Origin: Nostoc punctiforme NIES-2108
Lineage (GTDB): Bacteria > Cyanobacteriota > Cyanobacteriia > Cyanobacteriales > Nostocaceae
Direction: 5' to 3'
Length of the DNA stretch: 61,259 bases
NCBI GenBank assembly: GCA_003326195.1
Contig: LXQE01000158.1
Span: forward strand, 1-61,259
Shown here: positions 34,327-42,834 of the stretch, piece after piece
How the letters are laid out: each line of letters opens with the position of its first letter
Numbering within the stretch: position 1 is the stretch's first letter
Program-made: the position numbers and the translations under genes
The notes under the pieces: model-generated
The model's input: the letters and a program-made list of their open reading frames with translations, nothing else
What the model was told of the DNA's origin: nothing
Databases searched by the model: none

Positions 34327-34372
34327 CTCTGTGCCTCTGCGGTTCGATAAATTAAACCACAGAAGCACAGAG
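34327..34372. repeat. Intra-operon hairpin of the CTCTGCGG repeat family
   Basis: 18-nt arms (34327-34344 with 34355-34372; CTCTGTGCCTCTGCGG and its complement with two mismatches) flank a 10-nt loop between the dehydrogenase and xylulokinase genes. It belongs to the same family as the hairpin at 39085-39140. Confidence 0.75.
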
Positions 34373-34443
34373 AACACAGAGGTAAGAGATTAAAAAGGAA
34401 TTTTTTGGCAGGTTGCGGTTTTTACTTCTGGTTAAGTTCTCTG

Positions 34444-35931
34444 TCAGAATCGGGCTAATGTTTCTTTAGCTCCAAACTCATACAATCGGTGTAAATGGTT
34501 CGTAACTGCATCAACAAAAAGCGGTGACTGGGACAAATCGCCAAAAATCTCAGTGAGGTTGAGCAATGGTTTGGCATCGCTGCCATTTGAATGAGCTAAT
34601 TGAGTTAGAGTACCTGCTATTGGGTCATCAATGGGAATGGTGTTACCTTGGTCATCGTTTCCATTGAGGTAACGGAACCAAGCAGCAACCGTTAGGCTCA
34701 TGTAATCAATTGGACTTCCTTCGCGCAGCGCGTCACGGACTGAGCCTAAAACAAATTTTGGCATTTTAGCGGAGCTATTGAGGCAAAGACGCGGGAGTTG
34801 ATCTCGAATCTTGGGATTAGCAAAGCGTTCAATTAAGGTTTTTTTATAATTATCTAAATCAATTCCTGGTACAGGTTGAAGCGTAGGCGTAACTTCTGCC
34901 ATCAAATTATCGACAGCTTGCCGAATCAACGGATCAGCCATGACTTCGTGGACGTATGTATAACCTGCCAAGGAGCCGAGATACCCAATCAACAAGTGAC
35001 TGGCGTTGAGCAACCGGATTTTCATCATCTCATAGGGATGAACATCGCTAGTCATCTGCACGCCAACGGATTCCCAATCGGGTCTACCTGCGCTGAAATT
35101 GTCTTCGACTACCCACTGAAGGAAGGGTTCGGCAACAACTGGAAAGGCATCATCGATGTTAAACTGTTCCGCCACCATTTTGATATCTGCTGGGGTTGTG
35201 GCGGGGGTAATGCGATCGACCATACAGTTGGGAAAGGCTACCTGTTCGGCAACCCAATGTCCCAATTCCGGGTTCTGCATTTGGGCAAATGCGGTTAACA
35301 TTTTGCGGGCAATGTTGCCGTTACCTTGGAGATTGTCGCAGGACAACACAGTAAATGGTGCCATTCCTTGTTGACGGCGGCGATTAAGGGCTGCTGTCAA
35401 AAAGCCATATACTCCAATTGGTTCATCAGAATGCTGCAAATCGTACTGGATTGTTGGGTGATTGGCATCGAATTCACCGCTACCTTCAATATAGTAGTAG
35501 CCGCCTTCGGTAATGGTGAGGGTAACGATGCGGCATTTAGGATCTGCTAAGGTGTCAATCACAGCTTGGCGGTTATCTGGAGCAAACAGATATTCTGTAA
35601 TTGCTCCAATCACACGAGCGCGATCGCCTTCTGGGGATCTTTCAACTAAGGTATACAAATAATCTTGTGATGTCAGTGTATCCCGCATTCGTTTGTCGAA
35701 TTCTAGTAGCCCAACCCCGCAGATTCCCCATTCACTACCGGGATTTTGATGAAAGTAATTATCCAGATATAAAGCCTGATGTGCGCGATGGAACCCACCC
35801 ACACCAATATGGACAATACCGTTAGTAATTTGATGGCGATCGTAACTGGGTACGCGAATGTTATTGCCTAAATGAGACAGAGATGCTTCATTCAGCTTGA
35901 TTGCTGAGTCTGTGCTGATATTGCTGTTCAT
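34444..35931 (-). CDS. Mannitol/arabitol-type long-chain polyol dehydrogenase
   Basis: About 495 residues, the size of the bacterial mannitol 2-dehydrogenase family, which oxidises D-mannitol to fructose and D-arabitol to xylulose with NAD. Visible marks are the N-terminal Rossmann motif VHIGVGGFHRAHQALYLD, CDNLQGNGN, FPNCMVDRITPAT, and the catalytic KIRLLNASHLLIGYLG with K, N and H in the expected places. ATG 35931 (MNSNIS) is the likely start, giving a short overlap with the ABC ATPase gene; the frame runs open further up inside that gene. Arabitol is favoured by the adjacent xylulokinase, but substrate choice is inference. Confidence 0.9.
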   Translation of the reverse strand: MNSNISTDSAIKLNEASLSHLGNNIRVPSYDRHQITNGIVHIGVGGFHRAHQALYLDNYFHQNPGSEWGICGVGLLEFDKRMRDTLTSQDYLYTLVERSPEGDRARVIGAITEYLFAPDNRQAVIDTLADPKCRIVTLTITEGGYYYIEGSGEFDANHPTIQYDLQHSDEPIGVYGFLTAALNRRRQQGMAPFTVLSCDNLQGNGNIARKMLTAFAQMQNPELGHWVAEQVAFPNCMVDRITPATTPADIKMVAEQFNIDDAFPVVAEPFLQWVVEDNFSAGRPDWESVGVQMTSDVHPYEMMKIRLLNASHLLIGYLGSLAGYTYVHEVMADPLIRQAVDNLMAEVTPTLQPVPGIDLDNYKKTLIERFANPKIRDQLPRLCLNSSAKMPKFVLGSVRDALREGSPIDYMSLTVAAWFRYLNGNDDQGNTIPIDDPIAGTLTQLAHSNGSDAKPLLNLTEIFGDLSQSPLFVDAVTNHLHRLYEFGAKETLARF

Positions 35932-37045
35932 GGGATTCATTCTGGGTGAGGTGGTGACGATGAACTTTGGGAATGGCTTCACCATCGCGATCGAACAAAT
36001 GGCAAAGCTCACCGTTAATGTAAATAGGAACGTAATCGTGCATTTTGGCTGGATTATCTCCGTCTGTTTGCACAACTATGCTTTCGCCACCCGCAATTTT
36101 GATGTAGAGATAGGTTTCTCCGCCTAATCGTTCTACGACTAATACTTCACCATTGACGCTTGGGTTACTTTGATCGAGTAGCAGATGTTCGGGACGAATC
36201 CCTAATGTTGCTCTATCCCCAACTGACAGGGTTTTGGGCTTCACCGGAATCATGACGGTTGCATCACCAGGGAGTCTGACTGTTGCACCAGAGTCATTGA
36301 GGGCTGAAACTGTCACCGAAATAAAGTTCATTTTCGGTGAACCAATAAATCCGGCGACGAATAGATTGCGGGGATGATGGTACAGTTCCAGGGGAGAACC
36401 CATTTGTTCGATGATGCCGCCCTGCAACACCACAATCTTATCGGCAAGAGTCATCGCCTCAACTTGATCGTGGGTGACGTAAATCATCGTGGCTTGCAGG
36501 CTGTCGTGTAAACTGGCAAGCTCAATCCGCATCTGCACTCGCAAAGAAGCATCCAGGTTAGATAATGGCTCATCAAACAAAAATACTTTGGGATTACGCA
36601 CCAAAGCACGACCGATCGCTACCCGTTGGCGTTGTCCTCCCGATAGTTCTTTTGGCTTGCGGTTTAAAAGTGGCTCTAGTTGCAGGATACGAGCAACTTC
36701 ACGCGCTCTTTCATAACGTTGGGCTTTCTGCATACCCGCAAGCCGGAGGCTAAAGGCCATATTTTCCGCCACTGTCATGTGAGGATATAAGGCGTAGGTT
36801 TGAAACACCATTGCTAAACCACGTTTATCTGGTGGCACATCATTGACTTTTTGTCCATCAATGAGTAGATCGCCGGAGGAAATTTCTTCTAGTCCAGCAA
36901 TCATGCGGAGTAAGGTTGATTTTCCACAGCCAGAGGGGCCCACGAAGACGACGAATTCGCGATCGCCCACGTCGAGATCGATGCCTTTGATGATCTCTGT
37001 GTCGGCGTAGGTTTTATGGATATTTCTTAAAGCAACTGTTGACAT
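35888..37045 (-). CDS. Sugar ABC transporter ATP-binding protein (MalK/SmoK type)
   Basis: A 385-residue ATPase of the CUT1 importer class. Walker A GPSGCGKSTLLR, Q-loop region MVFQTYALYPHMTV, signature LSGGQRQRVAIGRAL, Walker B VFLFDEPLSNLD, switch His in VTHDQVEAMTL. A TOBE-type regulatory domain follows (IGSPKMNFISV, then LGIRPEHLLL). It energises the two permeases just upstream. The 3' end overlaps the polyol dehydrogenase gene, as expected in one operon. It starts at ATG 37045. Confidence 0.95.
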   Translation of the reverse strand: MSTVALRNIHKTYADTEIIKGIDLDVGDREFVVFVGPSGCGKSTLLRMIAGLEEISSGDLLIDGQKVNDVPPDKRGLAMVFQTYALYPHMTVAENMAFSLRLAGMQKAQRYERAREVARILQLEPLLNRKPKELSGGQRQRVAIGRALVRNPKVFLFDEPLSNLDASLRVQMRIELASLHDSLQATMIYVTHDQVEAMTLADKIVVLQGGIIEQMGSPLELYHHPRNLFVAGFIGSPKMNFISVTVSALNDSGATVRLPGDATVMIPVKPKTLSVGDRATLGIRPEHLLLDQSNPSVNGEVLVVERLGGETYLYIKIAGGESIVVQTDGDNPAKMHDYVPIYINGELCHLFDRDGEAIPKVHRHHLTQNESHEQQYQHRLSNQAE

Positions 37046-37268
37046 AAGTTGTTTCCATTATTGGGTTTAAGTTTTTTCTCGCGTAGAGCGGCTTTCGTGG
37101 TTGGCGCAAAGATTCGGAATAAGAGAACGAACCGCAAAGAACGCAAAGAGCGCAAAGGTAAGAAAGTTGTAAAGGGTTTTTCCGTCAATATAGTGAATTT
37201 TTGAAAAATTGTGATGTTCTTGAGAAGAACATAAGATTATCTGCCTTCTGCTTCCTGCCTTCTGCCTT
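37046..37268. repeat. ACGCAAAG-type direct repeats inside the operon
   Basis: The 223 bp between the second permease and the ATPase gene carry tandem CGCAAAGA/CGCAAAGG units at about 37130-37160, related to those at 15246-15293. No gene is seen. Confidence 0.6.
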
Positions 37269-38090
37269 TTACTTCACTGCACCGAAGGTCAGACCTCGGA
37301 CTAATTGCCGTTGACTTAGCCAGCCGAAGATGAGGATGGGTGCGATCGCTAATGTTGATGCTGCTGAAAGTTTTGCCCAGAATAATCCTTGAGGGCTGGA
37401 AAAGGAAGCAATAAAGGCTGTAAGTGGAGCGGCATCTGCTGTTGTCAAGTTCAAGCTCCAAAATGCTTCGTTCCATGACAAAATAATTGAAAGCAAGGCT
37501 GTGGATGCAATTCCGGGTACTGCCAATGGCAACAACACATGCACAAGTTCTTGCTGTGTGGTTGCCCCATCCATGCGATCGGCTTCGAGAATTTCTTTGG
37601 GAACTTCTTTGAAGAAGCTGTAAATCATCCAAACGACGATTGGCAAATTAATCAGGGTATAAATAATAATCAAACCAATGTGAGTATCCAGTAACCCGGC
37701 ATTGCGACACAAAATGTAGATTGGTACTAGCACACCAACGGGTGGCAGCATTTTGGTGGACAGCATCCAGAGTAAAGTGCCCTTGGTGCGTTTGGTTGGG
37801 AAAAATGCCATTGCGTAGGCGGCAGGTACAGCAAGCAGCAGTGCGAGTATAGTCGCTCCGAGAGAAATTGCTACGCTGTTAAACGCATAGTTGAAATAAT
37901 TTGCCCGGTCTTGGATGGCAATATAATTCTCCAATGTTGGGCGGAAAAACAACTGAGGGGGAGTTGATACTGCCGCTACTTCCGTTTTAAAACTGGTAAG
38001 AAACATCCAGAAAATTGGAAAAAACAATATGCAGGCAGCAAGCCAGCCGAGCAATGTCCATAGCCAAATCTTCGAGGTTTTACGTGCCAT
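37269..38090 (-). CDS. Carbohydrate ABC transporter permease (MalG/SmoG type)
   Basis: A 273-residue inner-membrane permease with six transmembrane segments. The EAA loop that touches the ATPase is EILEADRMDGATTQQELVHVLLPLAVPGI. The conserved ILSWNEAFWSLNLT precedes the last helices. I chose ATG 38090 (MARKTSKIW), one base after the stop of the first permease gene; the frame is open upstream to a GTG at 38117 but that overlap looks artefactual. The protein would pair with MalF-type neighbour. Confidence 0.93.
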   Translation of the reverse strand: MARKTSKIWLWTLLGWLAACILFFPIFWMFLTSFKTEVAAVSTPPQLFFRPTLENYIAIQDRANYFNYAFNSVAISLGATILALLLAVPAAYAMAFFPTKRTKGTLLWMLSTKMLPPVGVLVPIYILCRNAGLLDTHIGLIIIYTLINLPIVVWMIYSFFKEVPKEILEADRMDGATTQQELVHVLLPLAVPGIASTALLSIILSWNEAFWSLNLTTADAAPLTAFIASFSSPQGLFWAKLSAASTLAIAPILIFGWLSQRQLVRGLTFGAVK

Positions 38091-38091
38091 G

Positions 38092-39015
38092 TTAAGTATC
38101 CAAATTACGAGCAACACTACGCATCAAAAAGATTGCCACGATGTTGGCAAGGATTACGGCAATTAATCCACCGGCTGAAGCACCGCCAACATCGAATTCC
38201 AGCAAGGCTTTTAAGAAGATGTAATAGGCTAAGTTAGTGGTTGCAAGTCCTGGCCCGCCGCCTGTGGTGACAAAGATTTCGGCAAAGATGGTCAGGAAGA
38301 AAATCGTCTCAATCATGGCAACCACAGAAATGGCGCGGCTCAGATGTGGTAGCATGACGAACCGAAATAGAGCGATCGCATTTGCGCCATCCATCCGCGC
38401 AGCTTCTAACTGATCGCGATCGAGTGACTGAATTGCAGTCAACAAAATCAGCAGGGCAAAGGGCAGCCATTCCCAGGACACAATAATAATGATGGCAAGT
38501 AATGGAACGCTGGCAAACCAATCGATCGCCCCTAAACCCAAACCTCTAGTAATTTGAGCAAACAAACCATTCACTGGATGCATCAGCATATTTTTCCAGA
38601 TTAGGGCGCTAACTGTGGGCATAACAAAAAATGGGGAGATTGCTAGTACCCGCGCCACTCCACGACCATAAAAGTCTTGGTCAAAGAGAATTGCTAAGAG
38701 TGTCCCCAGACCAATTGTGATTGCTAAAACGGAAACAACTAAAACTATTGTGATAGCGATCGATGTCCATAAAGCTGAGTCACTGAGGATGAAAGTGAAA
38801 TTTTCAATCCCAATGAATTTGCGTGCATCTGGATTCAGCAAGTTATATCGCTGAAAGGAAAACCATACAGTCATCACCAGAGGCACAATCATCCACAGCA
38901 GTAGGAGAACGACCGAAGGCGCAACCAGAGGTAAGGTTGACACTTGCCGCGTAGTCCGTTGCTTCGTGGGTGGTGGCGTTTCGGATTGAGGTTTTACCGC
39001 TAATGAAGAAGACAT
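38092..39015 (-). CDS. Sugar ABC transporter permease (MalF/SmoF type)
   Basis: A 307-residue permease with six transmembrane segments. A charged N-terminus leads to LVAPSVVLLLLWMIVPLVMT. The EAA loop is LDRDQLEAARMDGANAIALFRFVMLPHL, and TGGGPGLATTNLAYYIF is typical of this class. It forms the membrane channel with the MalG-type protein encoded one base downstream. Start ATG 39015. The leader region upstream contains a 20-bp stem hairpin. Confidence 0.94.
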   Translation of the reverse strand: MSSSLAVKPQSETPPPTKQRTTRQVSTLPLVAPSVVLLLLWMIVPLVMTVWFSFQRYNLLNPDARKFIGIENFTFILSDSALWTSIAITIVLVVSVLAITIGLGTLLAILFDQDFYGRGVARVLAISPFFVMPTVSALIWKNMLMHPVNGLFAQITRGLGLGAIDWFASVPLLAIIIIVSWEWLPFALLILLTAIQSLDRDQLEAARMDGANAIALFRFVMLPHLSRAISVVAMIETIFFLTIFAEIFVTTGGGPGLATTNLAYYIFLKALLEFDVGGASAGGLIAVILANIVAIFLMRSVARNLDT

Positions 39016-39084
39016 AACCTAATAGAATTTTAGATTTTAGATTGTGAAAGTTTTAGTTTTGTGGGTGAGCATTTACTCTGTGTT

Positions 39085-39140
39085 CTCTGCGCCTCTGCGG
39101 TTAAATTAATTAATGACTTTTTAACCGCAGAGACACAGAG
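39085..39140. repeat. Hairpin between binding-protein and permease genes
   Basis: 20-nt arms (39085-39104 and 39121-39140; core CTCTGCGG and its complement) with only two wobble mismatches and a 16-nt loop. It lies 10 bp after the binding-protein stop, where REP-like hairpins in other operons protect the upstream part of the mRNA. Confidence 0.8.
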
Positions 39141-39149
39141 AGACTCTTT

Positions 39150-40496
39150 TCATTCGATATAACCCGTGTGTTTCATGAAACGTTCAGTTGATTTCTGCGA
39201 TCGCAGCAACGCTTGATCTACCGAAGTTCGATTGGTCAATGCCGCCGCTAAAGTTTGCCCAACTGAAGAACCGATCGCCTGAAATTCTGGAATATCAACG
39301 TATTGAACTCCCTTATAAGGAGTTGGTTGTGCAGATGGACGGGTAACATCAGCAGATTGGATTGCTGCCAGCACTATTTCTGCAAAGGGTGCAGCTTTTC
39401 GATAGTTGGGATTTTCATAAGTGGAAGTCCGAGTTCCTGGTGGTACAGCAACCCAGCCATTTTCCTTAGCAACCAGTTGAATGTATTCCTTTGATGTTGC
39501 CCAAGCAACGAACTTTTGTGCGGCTTCTGGTGATTTTGAGGTTTTTGGAACTGCTAGCGCCCAAGCCCAAAGCCAGTTTGAACCGTTGGGATATTTTTCA
39601 ATTGGCGCACGGGCGAAGCCAACTTTGTTATAAACTTGGGATTCTTTGGGATTGGATAACAACCCTGCGGCAACAGTTGCATCTACCCACATACCGCATT
39701 TACCTGTTGAGAATAACGCCAGATTCTCATTAAATCCATTGGAACTAGCTCCTGGCGGCCCATATTTATTGAGCAGATCGACATAAAAGGCGATCGCCTC
39801 TTTCCAAGCTGGAGTATTAATCGTTGGTTGCCACTTCATATCAAACCACTGTCCCCCATAGGTATTAACCAATGTGGAAACAAATGCGATGTTTTCACCC
39901 CAACCGGGTTTTCCACGCAAGCAAACTCCATAAACCCCATGCGCTGGGTCGTGGATTTTGCTTGCCCATTCTCTCATTTGAGGATAAGTTGGCTGTTGAG
40001 GAACCGCAATCCCAGCTTTTTCAAACAAGTCTTTGCGGTAGTACAGCATGGAACTTTCCCCATAGAATGGCACGGCATAGAGTTTGCCGTTGTTGGAAAG
40101 TCCTTCTCGTATGGGTTTGAGCAAGTCATTTGCGTCATAATTTGCGCCTAGATCCAAGGGTCTTAACCAATCCCGCCTAGCCCAGATTGGTGTTTCATAG
40201 GAACCAATGGTCATGACATCAAACTGCCCACCTTGGCTTGCAACATCTGTAGTTGTGCGTTGGCGTAACACATTTTCTTCCAGTACAACCCACCGGAGTT
40301 GAATATCAGGATTAGCTGACTCAAATTTGCGAGAAAGCCCTTGCATCACCACCATGTCGCCATTATTAACAGTGGCGATCGTCAGTCTAGTTTTCTCTGC
40401 GGCTTGAGAACGTGGTGAACAAGCATATAGCAGTTGCGCCAGCATCACTCCAGCGAGAAATGCAGCTAGCACTTTAGCGAAGCGGCGGATACGCAT
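39150..40496 (-). CDS. Extracellular polyol/sugar-binding lipoprotein (SmoE/MtlE-like)
   Basis: A 448-residue periplasmic solute-binding protein, family 1. The signal peptide ends in a lipobox LYAC with acylated Cys at residue 26. The mature part starts RLTIATVNNGDMVVMQGL; FDVMTIGSYETPIWARRDWL and YAVPFYGESSMLYYRKDLF are typical of the sorbitol/mannitol group. It delivers the ligand to the permease pair. It is the first gene of the minus-strand operon. Start ATG 40496 has AAGGAG 7 nt upstream. Confidence 0.92.
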   Translation of the reverse strand: MRIRRFAKVLAAFLAGVMLAQLLYACSPRSQAAEKTRLTIATVNNGDMVVMQGLSRKFESANPDIQLRWVVLEENVLRQRTTTDVASQGGQFDVMTIGSYETPIWARRDWLRPLDLGANYDANDLLKPIREGLSNNGKLYAVPFYGESSMLYYRKDLFEKAGIAVPQQPTYPQMREWASKIHDPAHGVYGVCLRGKPGWGENIAFVSTLVNTYGGQWFDMKWQPTINTPAWKEAIAFYVDLLNKYGPPGASSNGFNENLALFSTGKCGMWVDATVAAGLLSNPKESQVYNKVGFARAPIEKYPNGSNWLWAWALAVPKTSKSPEAAQKFVAWATSKEYIQLVAKENGWVAVPPGTRTSTYENPNYRKAAPFAEIVLAAIQSADVTRPSAQPTPYKGVQYVDIPEFQAIGSSVGQTLAAALTNRTSVDQALLRSQKSTERFMKHTGYIE

Positions 40497-40555
40497 CGCA
40501 TAACTCCTTTAAAGTAAAAAACCGAACGAAATAAATTTTTGATTTTATGCTCTAA

Positions 40556-40574
40556 TTTTGGGCAAAAGCTCAAT
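40556..40574. promoter_or_regulatory. Candidate SorC-regulator operator in divergent promoter
   Basis: TTGGGC-AAAA-GCTCAA (within 40559-40573) is an imperfect inverted repeat with half-site TTGRGC. It lies between the divergent binding-protein and SDR genes. The same half-site occurs twice upstream of the regulator gene (41463, 41482). Binding by that regulator is inference. Confidence 0.45.
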
Positions 40575-40644
40575 AATAGAAATCATACCAATCTGATTTC
40601 CATCACGGTCATTTGCAACAATTCTTCAATAAGAGGTTGAAACT

Positions 40645-41445
40645 ATGACGGCTAAAGCAACTTATCAGTTTGCAGGTAAGACGATCTTAATTACTGGCGG
40701 TGCAGGAGATATTGGCAAGGCAACGGCACACCGTTTTGCTGCTAATGGGGCAGGAATAGCCTTGCTAGATTTGAATGAACCGAAGATGGCAGATGTGGCT
40801 GGAGAACTAAAAGGTTACAACGTTCCAGTTGGCACATTTCCCTGTGATGTTACATCTAGTGATGATGTTGCCAAAGCCTTTACTGGCGCTGTAAAGCAGC
40901 TTGGGCGGATCGATTATGTATTTAATAATGCAGGTTATCAAGGAGTGTTTGCCAAGACTGACGAATATCCTGAAGATGACTTTCAAAAGGTCATTAACAT
41001 CAATGTTGTCGGCGTTTTCCACATTCTCAAGGTGGCTGCACAGCAACTACGCGATGCAGGTGGAGGCGCGATCGTTAATATGGCGAGTTATGCAGGGGTG
41101 GTTGGGCCTCCAAATATGTTGGCTTATGCCGCTTCTAAGTTTGCTGTTATTGGAATTACTCAGACGGCAGCGAAAGACTTAGCACCTTACGGCATTCGGG
41201 TGAATGCGCTCTCGCCTGCGTTGATCGGCCCTGGTTTTATGTGGACGCGGCAAACCGAATTACAAGCAGCAGTAGGATCGCAGTACTTTGATGCCGATCC
41301 CAAGGTGGTTGAGCAACAGATGATCAATTCAGTGCCAATGCGGCGTTTAGGAAGCCTGGAAGAGGTGGCAAATGGAGTAGCGTTTTTGATGAGCGAAGAG
41401 GCAAGCTACATTACTGGGTTTAACTTGGAGGTTACTGGGGGATAA
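40645..41445 (+). CDS. Short-chain dehydrogenase of the polyol locus
   Basis: A 266-residue classical SDR. The NAD(P)-binding motif is TGGAGDIGKATA, then NNAG, and the catalytic Ser in NMASYAGV with YAASKFAVIG (Tyr and Lys). The end SYITGFNLEVTGG is standard. Within this locus it is probably a polyol or sugar dehydrogenase (sorbitol, xylitol or similar), but SDR substrates cannot be read from sequence. It is divergent from the transporter operon and followed after 101 bp by the regulator gene. Start ATG 40645 with AGAGG upstream. Confidence 0.9.
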   Translation: MTAKATYQFAGKTILITGGAGDIGKATAHRFAANGAGIALLDLNEPKMADVAGELKGYNVPVGTFPCDVTSSDDVAKAFTGAVKQLGRIDYVFNNAGYQGVFAKTDEYPEDDFQKVININVVGVFHILKVAAQQLRDAGGGAIVNMASYAGVVGPPNMLAYAASKFAVIGITQTAAKDLAPYGIRVNALSPALIGPGFMWTRQTELQAAVGSQYFDADPKVVEQQMINSVPMRRLGSLEEVANGVAFLMSEEASYITGFNLEVTGG

Positions 41446-41462
41446 TAGAAATTTAAAAATAA

Positions 41463-41488
41463 TTGAGCAAAGATTACATCTTTGGGCA
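41463..41488. promoter_or_regulatory. Paired TTGRGCA half-sites upstream of the regulator gene
   Basis: TTGAGCA at 41463-41469 and TTGGGCA at 41482-41488, direct repeats 19 bp apart (about two helical turns). They match the half-site in the divergent promoter at 40556-40574. Autoregulation of the SorC-type gene starting at 41547 is the likely meaning. Confidence 0.4.
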
Positions 41489-41546
41489 TATACTCTAAAA
41501 AATGCAATCATACCTTTGATAGATACATAGTTTGCGCAGGTAGTAT

Positions 41547-42539
41547 ATGGGACAATCTTTTTTAGAGCGGCGCGATGCCAGCAAGGCTGGCTTGCCCCTT
41601 CGGGCGCGCAAATTAGACCTGGCTGCTCATGCTGCTTGGCTCTATTACATCGCCGGCAATACGCAAGAAGAAATTGCCGCCAAGCTCAATGTGTCCCGGC
41701 AAGCTGCACAACGTTTAGTGGCACTGGCGGTCAGTGAAAAATTAATTAAATTTCGACTCGATCATCCCTTGAGTGAATGCATTGCTTTGGCTGAGTCGTT
41801 ACGCGATCGCTTTGCTCTGTCACTTTGTGAAGTAGTACCAACTGACGCAGGCAGTGGTGATACATTATACGGAATTGGTGTATGTGCTGCCAGCCACCTA
41901 GAGGCTTACCTGATGGCTAAAACCCCGACCATACTAGCGTTGTCATCAGGTCGCACATTGCGAACAATGGTAGAGCAGATCCCCTCAATGAACCAACCCC
42001 AACATAAGATTGTGTCAATTATTGGGAATATGTCTCATTCTGGGCGTGCAGGTCGTCACGAAGTGGTTATGCATTTATCCGATCGCGTCGGTTCCCAAGC
42101 TTACCCAGTGCCGACTCCGGTTGTCGCGACTAGTATTGAAGAACGAGAACTTTTGCAGACTCAGCGATCGTTTCTCGCCGTCAAAACTCTTGCAGAGCAA
42201 GCCAAAGCAACCTTTGTCGGAATTAGTCACATTGCCTGGAATGCTCCATTACATCAAGATGGCTTCATCAATGACGATGAGGTGGCTGAATTGATTGAAC
42301 TGGGAGCAGTAGGGGAAATTGCAGGTTGGGCTTATAGCGATCGCGGAGTATTGCTGCAAGAGGGGACAAACAACCGGGTTGCCAGTGTAGCGCTCGAACA
42401 ACCGGCTCATCGACTAATTATTGGTGTGGCGGGCGGTGTGAGAAAGGCGGAGGCGATTTTGGCTGCTCTGCATGGCAAGTTAATTACAGGACTGATTACC
42501 GATGAAGCTGCTGCCCAAGCAATTCTTGCTAAAATTTAG
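41547..42539 (+). CDS. SorC family sugar-binding transcriptional regulator
   Basis: A 330-residue regulator. The N-terminal helix-turn-helix is LYYIAGNTQEEIAAKLNVSRQAAQRLV, as in SorC/DeoR-type sugar regulators. The sugar-binding domain shows TILALSSGRTLRTMVEQI, VVSIIGN-like and HRLIIGVAGGVRKAEAILAAL. Such proteins switch on polyol genes when a sugar phosphate or polyol binds. It lies next to the SDR and transporter, so it is the probable local regulator. Start ATG 41547 with AGG upstream. Confidence 0.92.
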   Translation: MGQSFLERRDASKAGLPLRARKLDLAAHAAWLYYIAGNTQEEIAAKLNVSRQAAQRLVALAVSEKLIKFRLDHPLSECIALAESLRDRFALSLCEVVPTDAGSGDTLYGIGVCAASHLEAYLMAKTPTILALSSGRTLRTMVEQIPSMNQPQHKIVSIIGNMSHSGRAGRHEVVMHLSDRVGSQAYPVPTPVVATSIEERELLQTQRSFLAVKTLAEQAKATFVGISHIAWNAPLHQDGFINDDEVAELIELGAVGEIAGWAYSDRGVLLQEGTNNRVASVALEQPAHRLIIGVAGGVRKAEAILAALHGKLITGLITDEAAAQAILAKI

Positions 42540-42716
42540 TACTAGTTTGCTTTAAAAAATGTCTTTTCTCGAATAGCCTAGGACTTACGCATTGACAGAA
42601 AAGCCTAAATGACAGATATGTCTTTCAAGGCTTTTAGCTAGATTTTTCAATTATCTTTTTGCGATCGCGTCCTTTCAGTTGCAATTGACTAATGACGGCT
42701 GATTTGCCGGACATCA

Positions 42717-42800
42717 TAAGCTGTTCCACATTTAAATTACATAATTAGGGCGGGCTTTCCGGCCCACCTCACAAGAGTTTGATGAAGTTCAGATATACAT
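42717..42800. repeat. Dispersed repeat copy A (about 84 bp)
   Basis: This stretch (TAAGCTGTTCCACATTTAAA at its left end) matches 58511-58592 at roughly 80 % identity over its length. It contains a short stem around GGCGGGC/GGCCCACC. No ORF. Confidence 0.8.
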
Positions 42801-42834
42801 AGCTCCGCTCCTGACTCCTAGACTTTATGCTTAT

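Noticed and set aside
37237..37632. Minus-strand frame of 131 residues
   Set aside because: It is an out-of-frame shadow of the MalG-type permease gene.
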